Assembly (NCBI GenBank): GCA_965243715.1
Contig: CBDEVU010000017.1
Coordinates: forward strand, 310,001 to 374,000
Length of the DNA stretch: 64,000 bases
Direction of reading: 5' to 3'
Origin: UBA11606 sp965243715
Lineage (GTDB): Bacteria; Actinomycetota; Acidimicrobiia; Acidimicrobiales; Aldehydirespiratoraceae
The notes under the pieces were generated by a model. The model saw only the letters and a program-made list of their open reading frames with translations, was not told where the DNA came from and searched no databases. Positions 9,345 through 16,125 of this stretch are shown here, piece after piece (positions within the stretch are counted from its first letter, which is position 1; every line of letters begins with the position of its first letter). The position numbers and the translations under genes were made by a program.

Positions 9345-9914
9345 TTAAGAAAGTTCAAGGTGGTGAATCCCAGCGATCAGTAGATCAATGAGGCCCGAAA
9401 AGGTTTCCTCAAGATCATGGGGATGAGGATGGCCATCTCCGGACTCCAAATGGGCGAATCCGTGAAAGGCGCTACGCAGGCCGCGGGCCACGTGGATACG
9501 TTCGCTCTCGGTAAGGTCGAACGAACCTAACGATGCGGCGATGATGGTAACGATGCGTTCCACCGCGGCTTCGAGTTCGTCGTCGCCCGCACAGGGATAC
9601 CGATCGGTCGCGGCATATTGCCCCGGCGATTCTTGAACCACCGCGCGCCACGCAGCGCCTAGCGCACGAACAGCAGCGGGACCCGCCACGCCGAGGGCGG
9701 CCCGGTTGAGACGCTCGGCGAGGAGTTCTCGCCCGCGAAGACCGAGGCTCCGAATAAGATCGTCGTAGCTCGCGACATGGCGGTAAAGCGCGGGTTGACG
9801 GACGCCCAACCGGTTGGCGATCTTCGTGAGCGTCACCGCGTCAAGCCCTTCTTCATCGGCGAGCACCGCGGCCTCATCGAGTACTCGTTGACTATCGAGA
9901 GAGGCGAGCGACAT
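9345..9914 (-). CDS. TetR-family transcriptional regulator of the taurine cluster
   Basis: This 189-residue protein has an N-terminal TetR helix-turn-helix: DEEGLDAVTLTKIANRLGVR followed by QPALYRHVASYDDL (about residues 21-55). The C-terminal ligand domain includes a His-rich tail (ESGDGHPHPHDLEE). It starts 3 bp after the pta stop and lies 66 bp before xsc, so it is inside the taurine operon and probably controls it. Known taurine regulators are usually of the GntR/MocR (TauR) or LysR type, so a TetR protein here is unusual. I found no convincing palindromic operator in the tpa or xsc upstream gaps. The ligand is unknown. Confidence 0.85.
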   Translation of the reverse strand: MSLASLDSQRVLDEAAVLADEEGLDAVTLTKIANRLGVRQPALYRHVASYDDLIRSLGLRGRELLAERLNRAALGVAGPAAVRALGAAWRAVVQESPGQYAATDRYPCAGDDELEAAVERIVTIIAASLGSFDLTESERIHVARGLRSAFHGFAHLESGDGHPHPHDLEETFSGLIDLLIAGIHHLELS

Positions 9915-9917
9915 TAG

Positions 9918-10850
9918 TTAGAGGGTATCGCGGTCCGATTGGAGGGCGGCGATCACTGCCACGTTCACGATGTCTTCGGCCTTACAGCCGCGTGAGAGAT
10001 CATGAAGCACCCCATCGAGGCCCTGCAGGAGCGGGCCGAAGGCTTGGCCACCCGCCAGCCGTTCGGTGATCTTGTAGGCGATATTCCCACTGTCAAGATC
10101 GGGAAAGATAAAGACGTTGGCCTGACCGGCCACCGCCGAGTCTGGGGCTTTGGCCGCGCCGATTGCTGGCACCCAAGCGGCATCGAATTGAAGTTCTCCA
10201 TCGACCATCAGATCCGGCGCCGATCTCCGCACCAGTTCGGTAGCTTCCACCACCTTGTCGACTCGAGGGTGCACCGCACTGCCCTTGGTGGAGAACGAAA
10301 GCATCGCCACGCGAGGTTCGAGGCCGCTGAGTTGGGCAAAGGTCGCAGCGCTGGCGATAGCCACTGAACTGAGTTGTTCGGCGGTCGGGTCAGGTAGGAC
10401 GCCACAATCGCCGTACACAATGGGCACGCCGGTCGCCAACACGAAGAAAAACGAGCTGCTTACTGTGGTCATCTGGGGTGAGACGCCGATGAGGCGAAGC
10501 CCAGCTCGGATGACATCACCCGTCGACCGAGTCGCTCCCGCCACCACGCCGTCGGCCCAGCCTGTTTTCACTAGAGCGGCCGCGATCGTAAGCGGGTCGT
10601 CGATGTCGAGTCGCCGACCAGCCCACGGCCCGTCGGTAGCCTCTAGTAGCTTCTCAACTAAGGCGTCAGCCGCCGGATGGGCGGCATCGGCGAGAGAGTT
10701 GATTTCACGGCCCAGCACCAAAGCGTCGGCTAGGCCCTCAGCGTTCAGACGATCGGCCGCGGCGTGGGCCCGCCTATCGCCCGCGTCGGCCAAGAGAATC
10801 CGACGGGGCGACTTAACCGCTCGGGCGTACCAATCCTCAAGTACTTGCAC
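9918..10850 (-). CDS. pta: Phosphate acetyltransferase, short form
   Basis: Pta transfers the acetyl group of acetyl phosphate to CoA, following Xsc in taurine carbon use. The 310-residue protein is the single-domain form. Family stretches are DGVVAGATRSTGDVIRAGLR, SSFFFVLATGVPIVYGDCGV, MLSFSTKGSAVHPRVDKV and DGELQFDAAWVP. It sits 9 bp after tauC and 3 bp before the tetR gene. No acetate kinase gene is adjacent, which points to acetyl-CoA formation rather than acetate fermentation. Confidence 0.94.
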   Translation of the reverse strand: MQVLEDWYARAVKSPRRILLADAGDRRAHAAADRLNAEGLADALVLGREINSLADAAHPAADALVEKLLEATDGPWAGRRLDIDDPLTIAAALVKTGWADGVVAGATRSTGDVIRAGLRLIGVSPQMTTVSSSFFFVLATGVPIVYGDCGVLPDPTAEQLSSVAIASAATFAQLSGLEPRVAMLSFSTKGSAVHPRVDKVVEATELVRRSAPDLMVDGELQFDAAWVPAIGAAKAPDSAVAGQANVFIFPDLDSGNIAYKITERLAGGQAFGPLLQGLDGVLHDLSRGCKAEDIVNVAVIAALQSDRDTL

Positions 10851-10859
10851 TAGGAAAAA

Positions 10860-11792
10860 TTAGCCCTTACCTCGCCACGGGATGAGCTTCGACTCAAGAA
10901 AGCGAAGAAAGATGTCCATCAACACGCCGAGCGTGGCGATAACAATAATGCCGACCACGACAACGTCGAGGCGAAAGAATGGTCGAGCGGCGAAAATCAT
11001 GGCGCCGAGACCCTTGCTCGCGCCAACCAGTTCGGCGGCCACTAACGTTCCCCAGGACACGCCCAGCGCCACACGAAACCCGGTGAAGAGCTCCGGTAGG
11101 GCGTTGGGAAGCAGGACTCGGAACAGGACCTGACGCCTTGAAGCGCCGAGGGAGTACGCCGCTCTCACCTTGGAGAGGGTGGCGGCTTGTACCCCCGATC
11201 GAGCGGCAATAATCATGATCCAAACGCTGGCGAAGATTAACAACTTCACCGCGGTACCGTCGCCAATGCCGAACACTAATATGAACAGCGGCAACAAAGC
11301 GAGCGGCGGAATCGGGCGAAACAGTTCCACAATCGTGTCGAAAAACCCTCGGGCTCGGCTCGACAAACCCATAGCGAAGCCGACCGGAACACCAATCAAC
11401 GAGCCGTAAACCATGCCGCGGGTGACCCGCCAAAGACTCGCTCTGGTGTGCTCCCAGAGGCTGGCGCCCTTGAAGCCTTCACCGTTGAGTTCGAAGAAGG
11501 TATTCCACGTGTCGCGGATCGACGGGAACTGCAAGGGACCCAGCAGTTGGCTGAACGAACCCTTGCAGGAGGGATCAGAGTTGCAGGAAGCAATCCGTAG
11601 TTTGTCGCTCAGTTCCGGATCCTTGAACTCGGCTGGGAAACCCCACGCGGTGGTCGAGAGCCACCAGAAAAGAGCAAGTCCAACGAGCGAAACAAAGCTC
11701 CAGAACGGCACGCTTCGCACTGCACTCGAATCGCCAAAGGTCACGGTCTTGCGGGCGTTAGCCCCAGCCTTGGCGAGTTTTGAGGATGGCAT
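10860..11792 (-). CDS. tauC: Taurine/sulfonate ABC transporter permease
   Basis: This is an inner-membrane permease of the BPD_transp_1 family. Hydrophobic segments occur near residues 30-46, in MVYGSLIGVPVGFAMGL, in PPLALLPLFILVFGIG, in AVKLLIFASVWIMII and in VVVVGIIVIATLGVLM. The EAA loop that contacts the ATPase reads AAYSLGASRRQVLFRVLLPN. Its start shares one base with the tauB stop (TAATG). At 310 residues it is longer than usual: about 70 residues separate the first membrane helix from the core, and they contain two nearby cysteines (SCNSDPSCKG) that could form a disulfide outside the membrane. Taurine specificity rests on the neighbouring genes. Confidence 0.9.
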   Translation of the reverse strand: MPSSKLAKAGANARKTVTFGDSSAVRSVPFWSFVSLVGLALFWWLSTTAWGFPAEFKDPELSDKLRIASCNSDPSCKGSFSQLLGPLQFPSIRDTWNTFFELNGEGFKGASLWEHTRASLWRVTRGMVYGSLIGVPVGFAMGLSSRARGFFDTIVELFRPIPPLALLPLFILVFGIGDGTAVKLLIFASVWIMIIAARSGVQAATLSKVRAAYSLGASRRQVLFRVLLPNALPELFTGFRVALGVSWGTLVAAELVGASKGLGAMIFAARPFFRLDVVVVGIIVIATLGVLMDIFLRFLESKLIPWRGKG

Positions 11793-12598
11793 TAGGCGAC
11801 TCCTTCCGTACGGCCCATGATTTCTTCCTCCATCTCCCAGATGATGGACAAGATTTCTTCTCGTTTTTCGGCGAACTCCGCCGAGGCCTTTAGTTCGCGA
11901 GCATCCGCGGTGAGGCCTAGCTCGGCGAACGGAAGTTCGTAGTCGCGGTGAATGCGACCGGGGCGAGGCGCCATCACGAAAAGTCGGTCGCCGAGATATA
12001 GGGCTTCTTCGACGCTGTGGGTGACCAAGATGATGGTTTTGCCAGTCTCTTTCCAGAGGTCAAGGATCAGACTTTGCATCTTCTCTCGGGTGAGCGCGTC
12101 GAGCGCCCCGAGGGGTTCGTCCATTAAGATGACATCTGGATCATTGGCGAGACAGCGGGCCAGAGCAACCCGCTGCTGCATGCCACCGGAGAGTTCGTAG
12201 ATTTGTTTATCACCGAAACCACCTAGGCCAACGATCTCTAGTAAGTCACTTGTTCGCTGCCGGCTTTGGGCCTTATCGGCCCGGTTCATTCGGGGACCAA
12301 AGCTGATGTTGTCTTCCACTGACAACCACTCAAAGAGTGCTCCTTGTTGGAAGACCATCCCCCGTTCCTGGCCCGGCCCCGTGATGGGATCGCCGCCTAG
12401 ACTCACCGACCCATCGGTAGGGGCCAAGAAACCCGCCATGATGTTAAGCAGCGTTGTTTTGCCGCAACCCGACGGGCCCAGCAAAGTAAGCAGGCGACCG
12501 GCCGCAAGATCAAAGGAAACATCGCTCAGGGCATGCACTGAACTTCCGTTCGGGACGGCATACACCATCTCAATGCCTTGTACGGATAGATCCTTCAT
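11792..12598 (-). CDS. tauB: Taurine/sulfonate ABC transporter ATP-binding protein
   Basis: This cytoplasmic ABC ATPase has Walker A GPSGCGKTT at residues 41-49, a Q-loop in MVFQQGALFEWLSV, the signature LSGGMQQRVALARCLAND, Walker B DVILMDEPLGALD and the switch His in LVTHSVEEAL. The 268-residue length fits the nitrate/sulfonate/taurine subfamily. A strong GGGAGGGG Shine-Dalgarno lies before the ATG. It is followed directly by tauC (1-bp overlap) and preceded by tauA with a 45-bp gap. Confidence 0.94.
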   Translation of the reverse strand: MKDLSVQGIEMVYAVPNGSSVHALSDVSFDLAAGRLLTLLGPSGCGKTTLLNIMAGFLAPTDGSVSLGGDPITGPGQERGMVFQQGALFEWLSVEDNISFGPRMNRADKAQSRQRTSDLLEIVGLGGFGDKQIYELSGGMQQRVALARCLANDPDVILMDEPLGALDALTREKMQSLILDLWKETGKTIILVTHSVEEALYLGDRLFVMAPRPGRIHRDYELPFAELGLTADARELKASAEFAEKREEILSIIWEMEEEIMGRTEGVA

Positions 12599-12643
12599 CG
12601 GTCCCCTCCCATTACTAAATGTGGCCGCGAACGACGCGTTGAT

Positions 12644-13687
12644 TCAACCTCGAACGGTTTCGAGATAGCTGGTATCGACCGCACCTGCGAAATCACCAAC
12701 CGCGGGATCGCCGCCCCCTAGTTTCGCCAGGGTCTCGACTTGGCCATGCATGGCTGTAGCGACGTTACCGCCAAGCCAGTCGGAGCTCAGTTGCTCGGCA
12801 ACGGTTGGGAAGACGAACCACTGGTCACCGCCGAGGAAGTTAGCAACGTCCTCCATACCGGCCGCCGCCGCGATCGTCGGGTTCTGACCCGCGCTATCGG
12901 CGGCCCAAGCTGCGTTGAATTCGTCGGTAGCCCGCAAGAAGGCCACGACCGCGTCCGAATGTTCCTCACCAAAGGAGGTAGGGATAGAGACAATGTCGTA
13001 GGTGAAGATGCCGATGTCAGACTCGTGTTCAGCGCCCGTCATGATCAGCTTGCCACCGCCCTCGATCATGTTGACCACCGAGCCACCGAACGCACAACCA
13101 ACATCGATATCACCCGCCGTCATCGCCGCCGCGGTGGTCGCTCCGCCCTCCGCCTGAAGAATGTCGAGCGCATCGATGTCGACCTCCAAGAAGTCCATCA
13201 TCGAGAGCATCTTGTAGTGGGTGACGTTGCCGAACGGCGTCATGACGGTCGCCCCGTCGAGAGTCTCGGCGGCGTTGTCGCGGGTGACCCCTAGGGCGCC
13301 TGCAGCCACGCAATTGTCCGCTTCGGCGTAGGAAACGGCGATACCGACCAGTTTGAGGTCCGCCCCGCCATTGATCGCACCAGCGAACGGCGTGAGACCC
13401 TGTGAGTACGCAATATCAACGTCACCCGCAATCATTGCCTCAGACATCTCACCACCACTGGCGAATGGCAGCCAGTTAATGGTGGCGCCGACCGCCTGAC
13501 CAAACGAACCATCGGCTTGCCCGTACTGATTTGGGGTCGGCCACTCTGCGAAGTAGGCCACGTTAATTTCGTCCACGGATAGGCCCGATGTGGAACTCTG
13601 GTCGGTCGCCGGTTCGGTAGTTTCGTCGTCACCACACGCGGCAGCGAAGGAACCAAAGACCATGAGCAATAGCAGGAATCGCTTCAT
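12644..13687 (-). CDS. tauA: Taurine-binding lipoprotein of the ABC transporter
   Basis: This is an extracytoplasmic solute-binding protein of the NMT1/TauA fold. It starts with a short signal, MKRFLLLLMVFGSFAAAC, whose final Cys at residue 18 is a plausible lipid-anchor site. An acidic Ser/Thr linker follows. Typical stretches are NVAYFAEWPTPNQ, AMIAGDVDIAYSQGLTPF and TAGDIDVGCAFGG. The frame is open from 13705, but the ATG at 13687 follows AAGGAC and gives the proper signal sequence. Gene context (tpa upstream, tauBC and xsc downstream) supports taurine as ligand; other aliphatic sulfonates are possible. Confidence 0.88.
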   Translation of the reverse strand: MKRFLLLLMVFGSFAAACGDDETTEPATDQSSTSGLSVDEINVAYFAEWPTPNQYGQADGSFGQAVGATINWLPFASGGEMSEAMIAGDVDIAYSQGLTPFAGAINGGADLKLVGIAVSYAEADNCVAAGALGVTRDNAAETLDGATVMTPFGNVTHYKMLSMMDFLEVDIDALDILQAEGGATTAAAMTAGDIDVGCAFGGSVVNMIEGGGKLIMTGAEHESDIGIFTYDIVSIPTSFGEEHSDAVVAFLRATDEFNAAWAADSAGQNPTIAAAAGMEDVANFLGGDQWFVFPTVAEQLSSDWLGGNVATAMHGQVETLAKLGGGDPAVGDFAGAVDTSYLETVRG

Positions 13688-13718
13688 TGTTTTGTCCTTT
13701 TCCAAAGGCTAATTGTGT

Positions 13719-15071
13719 TCAGATGTTACTTGCGAGCCAGGCCGCGACGCGGCCAACCACCCGATCGGCACGTTCGTGCATATCGTCTATCACGACTTTG
13801 TCGGCAACAAGGGGCGGCGAGAAGGTCAACATGGTGGCTCCGCGGTCGTCGGGGCGTACTAGTAAGCCTTCCTCCCGCAACAATCGAGCGAGCACGCCGC
13901 CCTGCAAGCCGAGCGTCTGATCGTCACTCAGATCGAGGCCGTTGACTCGGTCGGCCATGAACTCGATAGCGTAAAAGTAACCCGCGCCACGCAGTTCGCG
14001 TAGCACATTGTGATTCTGAACAATGGCCTCGAATCCAGAGCGCATGTACTGCTCGTTGGCCTGAACGTGCTCCATGATCTTTTCATCATGCATGGCCTCG
14101 ATATTGGCCACAGCAACGGCCGTGGCCACCGGATGACCGCCAAACGTCGAGCCGTGGTTGTAGAGGCCGACTTCGGAATCCCAAATTGTCTCGACGAGAG
14201 GCCGTCGGATCACAACTCCGCCGAGGGGTAAATAGGCGCTCGTAACGCCCTTGGCGAAGGTGATCATGTCGGGGACAACTCCGAAACGTTCGCTGCCAAA
14301 AAAGTACCCGAGACGACCGAACGAACAAATGACTTCGTCGGCACACAGCAGCACGCCGTACTTGTCGCAGATTCGTCGTAGTTCGGGCCAGTAGCCGTCG
14401 GGCGGAACCAGACAACCTCGGCCGTTTTGGACCGGCTCAGCGATGACTAAGGCGACCGTTTCGGGGCCCTCTGCGATGATCATGTCCTCGACGGCCCGGG
14501 CTGAATCGAGCGCTTCAGGGGTGTCGCCCAAGGTGTGTCGGACGTGGCGCACGCCATCCCACATCATGGGACGAAACGTCTCGCGAAACTTCGCCACCCC
14601 GGTTACGGTGAGGGCGGCGAGGGTAGTGCCGTGATAGCTCAAGTCTCGGGCGATGACCTTATAACGAGCATCCTCGCCGTTGGCTACATGATAGTTCCGC
14701 GCGAACTTCAACGCCGATTCAACCGCTTCTGAACCGGAGTTGACGAAGAAAACATCGTTGAGATCGCCAGGCGCGACTTCGGCAATCAAGGTGGCGGCAC
14801 GCGCCGCGGGTTCATGGGTATATCCCCAAGTGGGATAAAACGCCAGCTTTTCCATCTGCCGGGCGGCAACGGCGGCGAAATCCGAACGATTGTGACCCAG
14901 GTTGGTGCAAAACAGGCCCGCCAACCCGTCGAGATACATATTGTCGTCGGTGTCCCAGACGTAGCAGCCTTCGCCCCGGTCCATAACTACCAGATCGTCG
15001 GCCTTCCACGCGGAACCCTTGGTGAAGTGTGGGACGACATGGGCTTGGGTTGCCGAACGAACTTGAGACAC
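13719..15071 (-). CDS. tpa: Taurine:pyruvate aminotransferase (class III, PLP)
   Basis: This 450-residue class III aminotransferase probably transfers the amino group of taurine to pyruvate, giving sulfoacetaldehyde and alanine. The PLP phosphate site is VNSGSEAVESALKFARNYH (about 110-128), the ring-contact Asp is in LLCADEVICSFGRLG, and the PLP lysine is K274 in ITFAKGVTSAYLPLGG. YHGTTLAALTVTG and NHGSTFGGHPVA are typical of the class. The GTG start at 15071 has GGGAGG 6 nt upstream. The class alone would also allow omega-amino acid or putrescine substrates; xsc, pta and tauABC in the same strand run make taurine the best call. Recycling of alanine would need alanine dehydrogenase, not seen here. 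Confidence 0.85.
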   Translation of the reverse strand: MSQVRSATQAHVVPHFTKGSAWKADDLVVMDRGEGCYVWDTDDNMYLDGLAGLFCTNLGHNRSDFAAVAARQMEKLAFYPTWGYTHEPAARAATLIAEVAPGDLNDVFFVNSGSEAVESALKFARNYHVANGEDARYKVIARDLSYHGTTLAALTVTGVAKFRETFRPMMWDGVRHVRHTLGDTPEALDSARAVEDMIIAEGPETVALVIAEPVQNGRGCLVPPDGYWPELRRICDKYGVLLCADEVICSFGRLGYFFGSERFGVVPDMITFAKGVTSAYLPLGGVVIRRPLVETIWDSEVGLYNHGSTFGGHPVATAVAVANIEAMHDEKIMEHVQANEQYMRSGFEAIVQNHNVLRELRGAGYFYAIEFMADRVNGLDLSDDQTLGLQGGVLARLLREEGLLVRPDDRGATMLTFSPPLVADKVVIDDMHERADRVVGRVAAWLASNI

Positions 15072-15129
15072 GAGACACCTCCCAGCGAGAAAGCGGCGCT
15101 GCGGAACCGTACCCGTAACCTACCAGAAC

Positions 15130-16107
15130 TCAGGGGCCCAACTCGACTACTGCTTTTCCCGAGACCAAACGGTCAGCAATGGCCTGAATTGCCGCGGCCG
15201 CCTGTTCGAACGCGAAAGGAGGATAGAGAGCTGGCGCCACCTTGCCTTGAACCGCGAGGGCAAATATCTCCCCCATCTGCTGGCGGAGCGAATCGGGAAA
15301 GCGCATGAGAGACGCGCCCCAGTGAACGCCCACGATCGAGTAGTTCTTCAGCAGGGCATGGTTCGTGGGGGCGTTCGCAATACCGCCCACGAAGCCGATG
15401 ATGAGCAAGCGCCCATCCCAGGCCATGCAGCGGCGCACTTGGTGGAAAGCGTCCCCGCCGACGGTGTCGTAGGCAACATCGACTCCCCCACCCGACAACT
15501 CGCGAACCAAGTCGACCCACTGGGGTGTCTCGTGGTGATCTACGATGAGTTCGACTCCGAGGCGGCGGGCGAGGGAGGCTTTCTCCTTGCCCCCAACAAC
15601 GGCGATGGGAGTTGCTCCGGCGGCGAGACACAATTGGATACAGGCCGTGCCCGTGCCACCGGCGGCGCCGGTAATCAAGACGGTCTCTCCCGCTTGCAGC
15701 TTCGCCCGATCGTGCAACGCGAACCACGTTGTGGCGTAGTTCACGGGCAGGGCCGCGGCTTGCCCCGGGGTCAGCACATCGGTCGGGTAGGCAAAGCAGG
15801 ACCCGGCGGCCACCACGTTCTTCTCAGCGAGACCGCCGCCCAGCACCGTAACCGCAGTTCCGACCGCTAGGTCCTCTACCCCCTCGCCCACTTCGCTCAC
15901 TATCCCGGCCGTCTCACCACCGGGCGTGTACGGGTGACGGGTCGGGACTTGATACTTGCCCCGACAAGCCAAGACATCGGGGAAGGTCAGGCCGACTGCG
16001 GTAGTGTCGATCACTACTTCGCCCGCCCGAGGCGCTGGATCCTCCACCTCCTCGAGGCGCAGAATGTCTAGGGGATCACCAAGTTCGTAGGCTCGCCAGA
16101 TTTTCAT
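15130..16107 (-). CDS. Zinc-free NAD(P)H:quinone oxidoreductase-like MDR protein
   Basis: This 325-residue medium-chain reductase of the QOR group has the GroES-like part with FPDVLACRGKYQVPTRHPYTPGGETAGIV, split by no zinc-site cysteines, and the NADPH loop in ITGAAGGTGTACIQLCLAAG (about residues 145-164). The substrate is unknown. It lies upstream of tpa on the same strand with a 58-bp gap, so it may be the first gene of the taurine cluster or only a neighbour. A TACGGT hexamer 7 nt before the ATG could be a leaderless -10 element. pheT ends 18 bp upstream. Confidence 0.8.
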   Translation of the reverse strand: MKIWRAYELGDPLDILRLEEVEDPAPRAGEVVIDTTAVGLTFPDVLACRGKYQVPTRHPYTPGGETAGIVSEVGEGVEDLAVGTAVTVLGGGLAEKNVVAAGSCFAYPTDVLTPGQAAALPVNYATTWFALHDRAKLQAGETVLITGAAGGTGTACIQLCLAAGATPIAVVGGKEKASLARRLGVELIVDHHETPQWVDLVRELSGGGVDVAYDTVGGDAFHQVRRCMAWDGRLLIIGFVGGIANAPTNHALLKNYSIVGVHWGASLMRFPDSLRQQMGEIFALAVQGKVAPALYPPFAFEQAAAAIQAIADRLVSGKAVVELGP

Positions 16108-16125
16108 AACCCTGACCGTAGTCGC

